Of a stretch of DNA of 64,000 nt, positions 43,277 through 53,350 are shown in pieces (positions within the stretch are counted from its first letter, which is position 1; every line of letters begins with the position of its first letter). A model generated the notes under the pieces. The model was not told where the DNA came from, searched no databases, and saw only the letters and a list, made by a program, of their open reading frames with translations. The stretch comes from Halalkalibacillus halophilus DSM 18494 (GTDB taxonomy: Bacteria; Bacillota; Bacilli; Bacillales; Alkalibacillaceae), in assembly GCF_000423105.1 (NCBI RefSeq), contig NZ_KE383978.1, positions 373,209 through 437,208 on the forward strand, in the 5' to 3' direction. A program made the translations under genes and the position numbers.

Positions 43277-43522
43277 ATGACTGAACGTAAAAAAGATCGT
43301 ACAGAAGAAGGCAAGAGTATAGATGAAAAACGTCAAAGTGTCTACGAGGAACGTAGAACAGAGTTGCATCAGTTTAAAGACGAACAGTTAGTAGACGATA
43401 TTCCTTTAGAAGAAGTTAAAATAGAAGAACAAAACCAGAAGCAGAAAAACAAACCATATTCACAGAGTACGTCGCAGACGGAAAAGAAATATAAGAATAA
43501 GGAAAAGAAAGATAAAAAATAG
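43277..43522 (+). CDS. Small highly charged hypothetical protein
   Basis: An 81-residue protein of which more than half is Lys, Glu, Asp, Arg or Gln, with no hydrophobic stretch (MTERKKDRTEEGKSIDEKRQ, ending KEKKDKK). It is probably disordered; the style recalls small Bacillus spore or stress proteins, but I do not recognise the family. GAGGTGGT precedes ATG 43277; the open frame upstream overlaps the EamA gene. Terminator directly after. Confidence 0.6.
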   Translation: MTERKKDRTEEGKSIDEKRQSVYEERRTELHQFKDEQLVDDIPLEEVKIEEQNQKQKNKPYSQSTSQTEKKYKNKEKKDKK

Positions 43523-43529
43523 AGTAGTG

Positions 43530-43566
43530 AACCTGTCTTCTATCGAATGGATAGAAGGCAGGTTTT
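43530..43566. terminator. Terminator between convergent genes
   Basis: Fifteen-base arms (43530-43544, 43550-43564) with one G:U pair and a 5-base loop, then T run. Confidence 0.88.
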
Positions 43567-43578
43567 TTACATACGAAT

Positions 43579-44545
43579 TTATTTGGACAAATCTTTCCCT
43601 GCTATAAACCTTTCAAACACTTCTTTTGATGTGTAAGTAGGGGTGAAGTCGAACTCCTGCTTTAGTTTCGTGTTATCTAATACTGGGCGGTAGCGAAGAA
43701 AGTCTACTTGTTCGGGGCCGTACTGGGTTAGGGATAATTTTTTTAGAACCTTTAAACTACTAGTAATTAGTGGTGCAGGAATGCGTATTACTTTTTTGTT
43801 TAACGATTGAGCTATGTCATCAATGGTCATTTTTCCGTCCCTTGCAACATTGAAGATTCCCGTTTTCGGACTGTTAATGGCTAGTGCTAAACATGCTACA
43901 ATGTCTTGGTCCCAAATGAATACAAAGGGGCTGTCAGAGCCTTTAATTCCGAGTAACTTCTTCTTTTTAAATAGATCCGTTATTTGATTATTCACGTTTT
44001 CCCCAAGAATAGTGCCGATACGAAAGATGACTTGTTCTAACTCGGGATGGTTTTCTCGGTAGACGTGAAGCATTTCTTCGACTACTCGTTTGTGATAAGA
44101 ATATGCGAATGTTTGGTTTCCTCTTATGGAATCATTTTCTGTCAACCACTCTGGGTGGTCTCTATGGTAGCCATAAGTAGCACCACTTGACGAGATGATG
44201 ACTCGTTTTACATGGTTATTCACACATGCATCGAGGATATTTTTCGTACCGCCAACATCTACTGCGTATTCGAAGTCCCGATTGCTTTTTTTACCTGGGG
44301 TGACGATGGTTGCAAGGTGAACTACTGTGTTAATTTCATTTGATTGAATAACTTCATTTACTTGGTTTGAACGCACATCTAACTTTACATATTTTGTGTA
44401 GTTGTCTAACTGAAAATCAGGTGATTCTTTTATATCGGTCGCAATAATGTTCCAAGGTTCTGGGCGTGATTGGTTTTCTTTCATTAAAATTTTTCACGAG
44501 TTGACTGCCGATATAGCCCATTGCGCCAGTGACTAATACATTCAT
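43579..44545 (-). pseudogene. NAD-dependent epimerase/dehydratase, frameshifted
   Basis: The N-terminus MNVLVTGAMGYIGSQLV (Rossmann GxxGxxG) is in one frame from 44545; the rest (IIATDIKESPDF onward, with YSYHKRVVEEML containing the YxxxK catalytic pair) is in another. Removing one base from the A5 run at 44490-44494 joins them as VKILMKENQ. It is about 320 residues when repaired, an extended short-chain dehydrogenase. Its ATG overlaps the ancestral stop of the preceding transporter gene (ATGA). It is the last member of a minus-strand operon in which all genes are damaged, so true decay is more likely than sequence error. Confidence 0.75.
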
Positions 44546-45465
44546 GAGACTTCTCCTTCTGTAAGTTCTTCTTTCGGTGGACGTTTGGACCAAAAGCTTG
44601 CTAGAGTTAAGCCGGCAATAATGTGCCAAATCGCTCACCAAGCCGCTACTATTGCCATTCCTCCAAGTCCATCGAAAAAGTTAAAGATTAGAATTAAACC
44701 TAGTCCGGAATTTTGAATCCCAATCTCAATGGCAATCGCACGTCTATCTTTTTCTTTCAATCCAAATGTTTTTGCGGAAAAATAGCCAATTCCTATTGCT
44801 AAAAGATTGTGTAAGAATACGGCAAAAACTACCATCCCTACAAATTCTATAAAGTATCCAAAGTTTGCTGCGAGGGCTCCAAGGACAAATAAAATGAAAA
44901 AGACGATGGAGAATTGTCGCATCCTTTTGCTCGCTTTTTGGGACCAAGCCGGATATTTATAATTTACCCACATTCCTATCGTCAGAGGCACACCTAATAA
45001 AATGAACACTGTTACAAGCAAATCGAGTGGATTGATCGTAAATGTTCGTAAGATTTCATTTGTGGGACCATACATAGACCCCCAGAATATAGTGTTTAAT
45101 GGTGTCATGAAAATGGCAAACACGGTCAATACTGCTGACATGCTAATCGATAAAGATGTTCTACCTTTACTAAAATGTGCTAGAAAATTAGAGAGGTTTC
45201 CTCCTGGACAAGCTGCGACTAAAAACATTCCTAAAGCGATACTTGGTCTTGGCTCTAATATAAGTACTAGTAGAAATGTTAAAGCTGGTAGCAATAAAAA
45301 TTGTGCTGTTAAACCAATAATGAAAGGTTTAGGTGTTTTTAAGGTGCGTTTGAAATCATTCGGTTTTAAATCTAATGCCACACCAAACATAATAAAACCG
45401 ATTAAAATATTCATCAGTAAGAGGGTGGTGGCATTGAAATTAAGCTGTACCTCATCGATTCCCAT
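44542..45465 (-). pseudogene. BASS-family (bile acid:sodium symporter-like) transporter with premature stop
   Basis: 276 codons with eight or nine membrane helices (GVALDLKPNDFKRTLKTPKP, AACPGGNLSNFLAHFSKGR are family signatures) end at TGA 44635-44637. The frame then continues 30 codons, AIWHIIAGLTLASFWSKRPP onward, to a natural stop overlapping the next start by four bases. The TGA follows a Trp codon where a second Trp (TGG) would fit, so this looks like a G-to-A nonsense mutation that removes the last helix. Members carry organic anions with sodium. The truncated product might keep partial function. Confidence 0.75.
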
Positions 45466-45468
45466 GGC

Positions 45469-47216
45469 TTACTTCCCCTTTGGTTCAGCATGCATGTTTT
45501 TAAAGTATCTTAAACCTGGTGCCCACATATGTTTCACTGGATCAACATCCGCATGGATTACTGTCGGTTGATCTGCTTGAAGGGCAGCTTGTAATGCTAG
45601 TTTATATTCATGCGGATCATTCACGCGTGCACCAATAGCCCCCATACTTTCAGCTAACTTATCGAATTGAATTTCACCAAGGTCGGAATTAATATTCTCC
45701 GATTCGTCGAGTGATTTTTTGACAATCGTTTTCACTGGGCGTAACGAGAAATCTTGACTCATTTTCACCATGCCCCATTGTTTATCGCATACAACGATAA
45801 AGATTATTTTTAATTTATTACGAACCGCTGTTTCTACTTCTTGCGGATGAAAGCCCATCGCACCGTCTCCGGTAATGCATACAACCGGCTTGTTCGGCCC
45901 AGCTACTGCAACACCTAAGGCTTGCGCCACTCCAGCACCGAGCATTCCAAATTTAAAAGTGGAGAAGAGTGAACCGGGTTTTTCTATGGATGAATAAAAG
46001 TTTGCCCAAATCGTCGTATTGCCCCCATCTGCGACAATTGGGGTGTCAGAAGGTAGGACTTTATTTGCAAGCGCTGCAACAAGAGCCGGATTCATCGGTG
46101 TTTCTAAGTCTTCTAACTTTTGATCAAGCTTTTTACGGTTACGATTTTTATCTTGGACAAAAGGTTCGATTTTTTGTTTACGTTGATTTAAATGGAGTTG
46201 ATCTTTTTGTTTAACCAGTTTATGAAAGAGTACTAGTAGAAACTTTTGAATATCTGCCTGAATAGCTAGCTCTACTGGTTTATTTGCTCCTAATGTAGAA
46301 GGGTCAATATCCACTTGTATTACTTTTTGATCAGCATTCCAATACGGAGCTTTACCCCACCAATCGGTTTCTCCAACTCGTGAACCAAGAATCAGCACGA
46401 CATCCGCTTCTGTTCTAATTTTAATATTTGTTTCGATATGAACCATTGGCATGTTCAAGTCATTACTTTCTCGCATCACACCTCGACCAGCCCAGCTCGT
46501 TGTTACCATCATCTGCATGAGGTCCGCAACTTTTTCTAGCTGATCGTATGCTTGTGCATGAATCACACCACTACCAGCGTGTATAATTGGAAATTTTGCT
46601 TGAAGTAATAGATCTACGGCCTCGTTTAGTTGGGCTTCGGAAGGTTCAGGATTTGTGTGTAGGCGATACTGATGTCGGTCCCACAAGTTTACAGGGTCTT
46701 TGAAGCTTCCATTAATTATATTTTCAGGAATATCAATATGCACGACACCAGGTCTGCCGTTATAACATTCACGAAGGGCCATGCGCATTAGTTCTGGAAT
46801 TCGGTCAAACGAAGGCACGGCGACGCTAAATTTCGCAAATTGTGAAATAGTATTTGTTTGGTCAAAACATTGATAGGTTCCATTGCGATCAGGATACATA
46901 ATTCCGGTTCTTCTGGAACTTGTAATGACAAGGACTCGGTTACCTTCTGCTTGTTCGACCACAAGCCCTGGTTAAATGTTTGCAACCCCAGGCCATTACT
47001 CGCCATACACACTCCAAGATTTCCTGTTGCACGTGCATAGGCGCCTGCCATATGTGCAGCGCTTGTCTCGTGGCGAGGGGTAATTAAATCAATTTGATGG
47101 GGTTTTAAGTTCGAATAAAACCCAAAGTAGGTCCCATCAATAATTCCAAATATCTTTTGCACCTTTTATATTTGAAGCATTTTTGCTACTACTTCTCCGC
47201 CAGTCATTTCAGCCAT
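45469..47216 (-). pseudogene. Thiamine-diphosphate enzyme (acetolactate synthase-like), inactivated
   Basis: About 582 codons covering N-terminal, central and C-terminal TPP domains (ITPRHETSAAHMAGAYARAT with the catalytic Glu; GDGAMGFHPQEVETAVRNKL as the TPP motif). Three lesions: TAA at 47166-47168 (codon 17), a one-base loss near 46987-46995 (GGCCTGGGG where GGCCCTGGGG fits) and TAA at 46972-46974 where TTA (Leu) fits. AGGAGTGATCGA before ATG 47216 shows the old start. The family includes acetolactate synthase, sulfoacetaldehyde acetyltransferase and oxalyl-CoA decarboxylase relatives; I cannot say which. Confidence 0.82.
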
Positions 47217-47249
47217 TCGATCACTCCTAAGTTAATTTGTTGGAAGACG

Positions 47250-48383
47250 CTAAGGTAAAAGCTTTTTATATAAAATATGGATGTCCTTTTCTGTTGGAAT
47301 TTGTCTGTTTGTTAAAATCCCATTTCCTGATCGTGCATCTTGTGTTAGTTGAGGGATGGCTTTTTCGAGTTCTTCGTCTGTGAAATACGCTTTTCCTTGA
47401 TCATAAGTAGCAAACTGATTGTTTAAATCTAGAACGCGTTCTACTACATCTTGCGGATGGTGTTCTTTGCGTTCTGGGTAAAGAATTTTAGCGATTTCTC
47501 GGATGCGTTTTTTGGATGATGGAGTAGAAAAGTCTAAAACAAAAGGTAAAAGCATGGCGACACTTAATCCATGTGGAACAAAAAAATCTAGCTCCAAGAG
47601 GTCTGCCAGCAGCATGGGCCAAATTAGTTGAAGCGTTTGAAAAAGCAATTCCGGCATTTGCACTAGCGATTAATAACTCTTCTTTTGCGTTAAGATTAGA
47701 TGGGTCTTGATACGCAATGGGTAAGTAATGGTTGATACCTTCTATTGCTTTTCTAGTATAATCATCTGTTAGTTTTGTTGCTTTTGTGGATAAGAAAGCT
47801 TCGACTGCATGAGTAAGTGCATCCATTCCTGCATAAGCTAAAACATTTGCAGGAAGGTTCTCCATTAAAGAAGCATCTAAGATTGCGAGGTCTGGGATGA
47901 GATCGTGGTGACCAGGGTTATGCTTGATGTTCGTTGCTACATCTTAATTTTATTCACATCTGAACCAGTACCAGCAGTTGTAGGTACTGTGATAAGGGGT
48001 AGACGGTCAATTTTATCTAACTGGGGTACATCTTGAATGGAATAGGAAGGATTTTTTTCTTGAAAGGAGGTGGCTTTAGCTAAATCCATCGCGCTACCAC
48101 CGCCAATTCCAATAATGCCATCCACATTATGTGTTCGAGCAATTTCGGTTGTATGACTAAGGTGATTACTTGTCGGTTCACCTTGATAGTCTGTGAAAAT
48201 AATGTGATAGGTTTTGAAATTCTTAAACATCTCTGTGAATTTGGCTTCCAAATAATTATTATGTAACGCACTTTTACTTACGATCATTAATACTTTATTT
48301 AGTCTAATTTCCTCTAGATAATGGGATAGCTTATGAATGGCGTACACTTCTACTTCGATACGTGATGGTAAGTCCAACCTCAT
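47250..48383 (-). pseudogene. Iron-containing alcohol dehydrogenase, inactivated by frameshifts
   Basis: About 378 codons in three frames. The NAD-binding part (DGIIGIGGGSAMDLAKATSF, VPTTAGTGSDV) is in the first; MDALTHAVEAFLSTKATKLT with metal-binding His in the second; the remainder (FFVPHGLSVAMLLPF onward) in the third. The breaks are near 47940 and in a run of seven A (plus strand) at 47580-47586, where six would restore the frame. It is the first gene of the decayed operon; a cre-like box lies 24 bp upstream. Confidence 0.82.
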
Positions 48384-48406
48384 TTGTTCACACTCATTTA
48401 ACTATA

Positions 48407-48420
48407 TGTATGCGCTTTCA
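48407..48420 (-). promoter_or_regulatory. cre-type catabolite control site
   Basis: Read on the minus strand, TGAAAGCGCATACA fits the consensus TGNAANCGNWNNCA. It stands before the decayed dehydrogenase operon, indicating it was once a CcpA-controlled catabolic unit. Confidence 0.6.
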
Positions 48421-48530
48421 AAATACTTATTCACGATAATAGAATTCTATCTTAAGTATAACGAAAGAAGGAGGAAAACTACAAGATATTATTTTAAAAA
48501 CTCAAAAAATTCAGAATAAAACTTAACTTT

Positions 48531-49409
48531 TTATTTTTTGCTTCGAATGTTCGTAATAAGAATCCCGCTTAATATAAATATACTTCCTATTAATATATTC
48601 CATGTAATGATTTCATCTAGTAATAACCATCCAAAAAATATCCCGAACACTGGAACAAGTAGAGAAGGCATGGTTGCCCCAATTGTATCTACGACGCTTA
48701 ATAGCATAAACCACACGGTGAAGCATAAAGCAGAAGCTAATACACCTGTGAATACGACGTAATAGATACTATCAAATGTCCAATTGATGGTTGCATCACC
48801 CTCAGCTAGAAATGCAACTATTGAAATTGCGATTGCACCGAAAAGCATTTGGTAGGCGTTTACTTGTAAACGTGGAAGTTTATTTAAGAAGATTCGATAG
48901 TAAATATTAGAAAAAGCCCATGAAATTGCAGCGATCACTATTAAAAATTCACCAAATAGAACTTCAAGTGTTACATTTCCAAGGAGATCTGAGAACAATA
49001 TAATGGCTAAACCAAACATTCCGATTACTAAGCCTGTCCAACGTATTTTAGATGTTTTTTCTTTTAAAAGAAGATTTGCTAAAACTCCACTCCAAAGAGG
49101 CATAGAATATAGTAAGAGGGACGACTTCCCTGCATCAATGAACTTTAAGGCATACATAACAAGTAAAAATACGATTGCAGTTTGAAGCATACCTAAAACC
49201 AATAAGTGAAAAATTTTATCTCGAGGAGGTAACCCTAATTTATAGATCATCACAACAAGAACCATAACGATCGCACCAAGGCCAAAGCGAAAGGCTGAGA
49301 AAGTAAACGGCTCCATATAAAGTAACGCATCTTTCATTAGAACCCATGAATAACCCCATATGATAGTAATAATTAGTATTAAAACCCACTGAATTGATTT
49401 TCTTTCCAT
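48531..49409 (-). CDS. EamA-family (DMT) transporter
   Basis: A 292-residue protein with ten membrane helices in two EamA repeats (first TIIWGYSWVLMKDALLYMEP, second AAISWAFSNIYYRIFLNKLP). The family exports amino acids, purines or other metabolites; substrate unknown. GGGTGTGATTAACG precedes ATG 49409. Unlike its neighbours on both sides it is intact, so it is under separate selection. Distant relative of the gene at 42316. Confidence 0.87.
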   Translation of the reverse strand: MERKSIQWVLILIITIIWGYSWVLMKDALLYMEPFTFSAFRFGLGAIVMVLVVMIYKLGLPPRDKIFHLLVLGMLQTAIVFLLVMYALKFIDAGKSSLLLYSMPLWSGVLANLLLKEKTSKIRWTGLVIGMFGLAIILFSDLLGNVTLEVLFGEFLIVIAAISWAFSNIYYRIFLNKLPRLQVNAYQMLFGAIAISIVAFLAEGDATINWTFDSIYYVVFTGVLASALCFTVWFMLLSVVDTIGATMPSLLVPVFGIFFGWLLLDEIITWNILIGSIFILSGILITNIRSKK

Positions 49410-49530
49410 CGTTAATCACACCCAACTTTTCACAAAGTATAGCATAATATGCAATGTTTTGATTTTTAAATTTTCTGAATTCAACATTGCTATTCGACAC
49501 ATTTTTCACTATAATTGTTCATATGTTTAG

Positions 49531-49544
49531 TGTAAGCGCTTACT
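49531..49544. promoter_or_regulatory. cre-type catabolite control site
   Basis: TGTAAGCGCTTACT, a nearly perfect palindromic cre box, 37 bp before the AtoE-type pseudogene start. Confidence 0.65.
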
Positions 49545-49581
49545 TGATATTTTTATAAAATTTTGTGAGGAGAAAATTAGG

Positions 49582-50676
49582 ATGTTAAAAAGCGTTACTT
49601 CATTTTTTGATCGAATGGTCCAGCGTTATTTACCTATTGCATTTTTTATTCGCACTTATTTTAACAGTCGTTGTATTTATTTTAGGACTTATATTTACTT
49701 CAAGTGGACCGGTCCAAATGGTCGAGCATTGGGGGACAGGCTTCTGGGATTTACTAGCATTTGCGATGCAGATGTCACTGATCGTTGTTACAGGGTACAT
49801 ATTGGCTAACACGCCATTAATTAAGGGGTTTCTTATTAGATTATCTAATTTTGCAACTTCACCCGGTAAAGCGATAATACTTGTGACAGTCGTCGCATCA
49901 CTAGCATGTTTAATTAATTATGGTTTTGGGTTAATTGTCGGCGCCTTATTATCACTCCATGTGGCAAAACGTGTTCCATCCGTCGATTACCGAATTTTAA
50001 TTGCTGCTGCTTATAGTGGGTTCTTATTGTGGCATGGTGGCTTATCAGCTTCAATTCCTCTTACGATTGCACAGACGATCACTTTTTAATGGATACAGTT
50101 GGCAGCATACCGATTACAGAAACCTTATTTAGTCCAATGAATATCTTCATTGTGATTATTCTATTATTGACACTTCCAGTTATGAACTGGTTAATGCATC
50201 GAACGAGTGAAAATCCAACACCTGTAGACCGAGAATTTTTGAAAACGCAAACGGAATTTACGGAAACAGAAGAAGTTAAAGCAAGGGCGGATATGACCCC
50301 AGCTGAAAAACTAGAGAACTCCACGATTATATCCATGATTATTGGTGGTCTCGGTTTAGCGTTTGTGGTTTACCACTTTGCAAATAACGGCTTAGATTTA
50401 AATATCAATATTGTAAACTTCACGATGTTATTTTTAGGGATTATTCTTCATGGTAACCCGCGCAAATACTTAGACATTGTTTCTGATGCTTACAAAGAAT
50501 AACGACATTTGTTCTGAGAGTCCAGAAGCAACCATCATGCCCATAATCCCCGCATAAAATGGGAATTGAATAATAATTCCGCCAGCATTTTTTACTTAAG
50601 GGATATCATGGGCTTCTGTATGATTATCTTGATTTGGAGTTTCATCCCGATCGCAATCGGCTTACTGTTGTTTTAA
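49582..50676 (+). pseudogene. AtoE-family short-chain fatty acid transporter, rearranged
   Basis: AtoE-type membrane carrier fragments in changing frames. Met-start MLKSVTSFFDRMVQRYLP is followed by an extra T in the run 49642-49647; the next frame (VEHWGTGFWDLLAFAMQMSL, ACLINYGFGLIVGALLSLH) is lost again near 50075; then HFLMDTVGSIPITETLFSP to NPRKYLDIVSDAYKE. Bases about 50503-50597 encode the next family segment (VKNAGGIIIQFPFYAGIMGM) on the opposite strand, so this piece is inverted in place. The C-terminal end (RDIMGFCMIILIWSFIPIAI) follows in plus orientation after loss of roughly 80 codons. Clearly non-functional. GAGGAG precedes the ATG. Confidence 0.88.
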
Positions 50677-50785
50677 TGGAGAGTAAGAACCGGTTTAGTT
50701 TCTAAAATTGTACCGAGTATACGCACCTTGATTAAAATGTCTAAGAGTAGGGTAATATGACAATAAATAAGAAAGGTGTGGTAAA

Positions 50786-50902
50786 ATGATCGGTGGTATT
50801 TTTAGAGGTATTTTCAAGTTATTTATATTCAAAAAGATATTTGGATTTATAAAGAATCGTTTTAGTGGAAATAAGAACAATCGAGGAAACGGTCAGTTTT
50901 AA
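50786..50902 (+). CDS. 38-residue basic amphipathic protein
   Basis: A short open frame with GAAAGGTGTGGTAAA before ATG 50786 and its own terminator after the stop. The product has repeated aromatic/basic pattern (GGIFRGIFKLFIFKKIFG) and a polar, glycine- and asparagine-rich tail. It could lie on a membrane surface. I do not recognise a family. The ribosome site plus terminator argue that it is real. Confidence 0.55.
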   Translation: MIGGIFRGIFKLFIFKKIFGFIKNRFSGNKNNRGNGQF

Positions 50903-50911
50903 AATATTAGC

Positions 50912-50948
50912 AGGAATCCACTTGAAAAAAGAGTGAATTCCTCTTTTA
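50912..50948 (+). terminator. Terminator after the 38-residue gene
   Basis: Eleven-base arms (50912-50922, 50932-50942) with one mismatch, then CTTTTATT. It lies against the stop of the convergent lipoprotein gene and may serve both. Confidence 0.7.
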
Positions 50949-52472
50949 TTATAATTCACTGTAATCAATATGAATCTCTACGATACCAGAAGAAGGAGGT
51001 GCGATAATAGATGGATTAAAATAAAGGGTTATATAGTCTTGGTGTATGGTGAATGGAATGTCTTCTCTAAGTAATTCCGCCGCAACCGTTTCCCATTCTC
51101 CTTCATAAAGTGTATCTGAAAGCGAATGGTCTTGTATTTGGTCCATTACTTGTTGGTGGAACTTAGATTCCTCTACATCTAGATTGCTAATCAATTCTTT
51201 AACAGGAATCTCGCGTTCTTTTATTAGATCATAATTTAATGTTTTTATTTCGTAAACTCCTTGTTGCTCACCTTCATAAATGAATTCTTCTGCTTTGAGA
51301 GAAATAAATTCTTCATTCCAAAATGTTGGTTCATCTAAGATGAGATCAATTATTTGATCAGAGGCTTCCCCTTGGTAATTAAGAATAGTCTCTTCGACAT
51401 GCTCCCAGTTATCTATAAATGGTTCTACAAACTGTGCTGAGATAAGGGAATCCACATCCTCGTTTTCAATTATAGGGTATTGGTATAAAAAGCGTAATCT
51501 TGCTTCTTCAACCGTTGCTAACCTTTCATATAGTTCTAAGTCATAATACTGGCCTTCAAGGTTTCGTTCTTCGTCAATTATGGCAGACTCATTTAGAGTT
51601 TGTTCTATATTCTCATTGCTCGATACATACTCTTCTTTTGCAAGATAGGATAGATTTCCTGTTTCTTGTTCGATTGCATGAATCATACGCTGATCAAGTC
51701 TAGGTCTCCATATAAAGTAAGAGGATCCCTCATATTCCGTAGTGTCTAATAATTCTCCCGAGCTTCCCGTATTATCTCCGTTCCGTTCTGAGATAAATTG
51801 TTGTATGTCATTCAATTCTGTAAAGTCGTCTTTTGTTAAGTTAATAGGGTACTGGTCAGCCATTTGAAATTCATGACCATCGAGTTTCCATTCTTGATCA
51901 GGTTGACTTAAATGAAGGTTATACGTACCCGCTGGACTATTTCCTGCTTCATCCCCGAGTTTAATGAACGATACTAAAAGGTTATTTTCTTCCTCACTCA
52001 ATTCAAATCGCGTATCGATAGAGAGGGGTGTTGCTAATCTACTTGAATGATTATTTGCAATAATATCTAAGATTCGATTCATTTGAGATTGAATGAATTC
52101 CTCTGTTGCGATGTCAATTAAATACGTCTGCACGGTTTCCTCTATGTAGTCATAATCTTCTGTAGCACTTTTAGGATCATTAATGATCGAGAGAAATTCT
52201 TCTTGATCATATGAACCATCTAACACCAACTCATTTTGAACTTCGTGTATCTGGGTATATAAATTTTCGAGCAGTGTAAGTGTTACACCAAGTGCCTCTT
52301 CTTGATTTAAAGCAATTTTTTCTGTTTCATTGCTTTCTTGTTGGTCAACTTCGGATTCGTTTGTGGATTTTTCCTCAGTTTGTTCTGACTCTACCTCGCG
52401 TTCGCTTAAATCTTCTTGGTCAGAACAACCGATTAAATGGAATAAAAATAATAATACAGTTAGTAGCCTCAT
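50949..52472 (-). CDS. Large acidic lipoprotein with C-terminal DUF3298-like domain
   Basis: A 507-residue exported lipoprotein: signal peptide ending LIGC (Cys16), then a 40-residue Glu/Ser/Asn-rich linker. The last 100 residues (DYITLYFNPSIIAPPSSGIV, ending IHIDYSEL) match the end of the DUF3298/RsiV-type domain, found in cell-surface polysaccharide deacetylases and lysozyme-binding anti-sigma factors. The middle is not recognised. No sigma-factor gene is adjacent. AAAGGAC lies 11 bases before the ATG. A role in the cell envelope is the safest statement. Confidence 0.75.
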   Translation of the reverse strand: MRLLTVLLFLFHLIGCSDQEDLSEREVESEQTEEKSTNESEVDQQESNETEKIALNQEEALGVTLTLLENLYTQIHEVQNELVLDGSYDQEEFLSIINDPKSATEDYDYIEETVQTYLIDIATEEFIQSQMNRILDIIANNHSSRLATPLSIDTRFELSEEENNLLVSFIKLGDEAGNSPAGTYNLHLSQPDQEWKLDGHEFQMADQYPINLTKDDFTELNDIQQFISERNGDNTGSSGELLDTTEYEGSSYFIWRPRLDQRMIHAIEQETGNLSYLAKEEYVSSNENIEQTLNESAIIDEERNLEGQYYDLELYERLATVEEARLRFLYQYPIIENEDVDSLISAQFVEPFIDNWEHVEETILNYQGEASDQIIDLILDEPTFWNEEFISLKAEEFIYEGEQQGVYEIKTLNYDLIKEREIPVKELISNLDVEESKFHQQVMDQIQDHSLSDTLYEGEWETVAAELLREDIPFTIHQDYITLYFNPSIIAPPSSGIVEIHIDYSEL

Positions 52473-52602
52473 AAGTTAAAACAGTCCTTTCCCATGCAGT
52501 TATAGGAATCAAAGGAAAATCCTGATTTAAGTATATCAGACTTTAGTAACGAACTATATCAAAATTAGGAGTACTAGATAGGGTTGTGTAGAAAAATGGA
52601 GG

Positions 52603-53046
52603 TTAATCTGAAATGAAAATGCTTGAAAGGAGCTTTTTTAATTCTCTTTTACCTAAATACTCATCGGTTAAGATAGGCTTCAGGTCATACTTTCTTACTT
52701 CGTCTATGATGACAGGGGAGAGTTCTAAGCTCAGTAGTAATTCATATGCCTTTGTAAGGGAAGAGAGGCTTAAAAACCATTGTACTTGAGGAACAGTAAT
52801 GTATTGATCAAAAATCATACAAAAGTCAATTAAAGCATCTACATGTGCTTGACCATCGAATGTGTGACAGCTTGGACAGTTCCAGCCTGATTTTGGGGTT
52901 TCTTCTAGCCCGACATAGTGACACATGGAACAGACGATCCCAGGTTTATAATTGGATATACTAAAGTCATGTTCTTTTAAAAAGGCCGCTGGATCAAAAG
53001 GTTGATACTGATTCATAAGAATAGATTCTAAAGAATTTGGATTCAT
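52603..53046 (-). CDS. Zinc-ribbon protein like the C-terminal part of NERD-domain proteins
   Basis: A 147-residue protein. Cys pairs CSMC and CPSC, 16 residues apart with WNC before the second, form a zinc ribbon. The following AHVDALIDFCMIFDQYITVP and QVQWFLSLSSLTKAYELLLS resemble the tail of Bacillus NERD (nuclease-related) proteins, in which the ribbon is followed by an AL-DY-L...ITN-Q...FL pattern. Here the nuclease part is absent, and no remnant is found upstream. GAGGGATAAAAG precedes ATG 53046, so it is expressed as a separate small protein. Function unknown. Confidence 0.62.
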   Translation of the reverse strand: MNPNSLESILMNQYQPFDPAAFLKEHDFSISNYKPGIVCSMCHYVGLEETPKSGWNCPSCHTFDGQAHVDALIDFCMIFDQYITVPQVQWFLSLSSLTKAYELLLSLELSPVIIDEVRKYDLKPILTDEYLGKRELKKLLSSIFISD

Positions 53047-53350
53047 CTTTTATCCCTCATTTCTATTATTTTTATTAGTTTATAAAATACAGAGAGGATA
53101 ATCAAATAGCGTTAAGTCGTTTATATTACCTTATTTTTCACAGGTGTATCTGAACCTAACAATCCTAATACGTTTTAGGTTAGTTATTTTCATTAAGGGT
53201 AAATTTAAAAATATATATAATAAATTTCCATGTTTAATTTTATGGCTGTAAAGGAATCAAGTATAGATAGAAGCACCTATTTTTTTGTCTCATAAGAGTA
53301 ACCTGAAAAAGTGTTATGATTGTGGATGAGAAGAATAGAAGGGGTGCTTT
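53047..53350. other. Intergenic region with nothing clear
   Basis: The 304-bp AT-rich gap between divergent genes. It contains AACCTAA and TTAGGTT arms near 53153-53187 (loop too long for a terminator) and presumably both promoters; no firm motif could be assigned. Confidence 0.4.

Noticed and set aside
45002..45571. 189-codon plus-strand frame opposite the BASS/TPP pseudogenes
   Set aside because: Covers two clearly homologous minus-strand genes; no ribosome site; composition is that of an antisense frame.
44470..47000. Programmed frameshifting as explanation for the split genes
   Set aside because: Lesions also include in-frame stop substitutions, occur in all genes of the operon, and lack slippery sites with downstream structures in consistent places.
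53153..53187. AACCTAA...TTAGGTT as a terminator or riboswitch
   Set aside because: Arms only seven bases with a long loop, no T run, and no recognisable aptamer elements.
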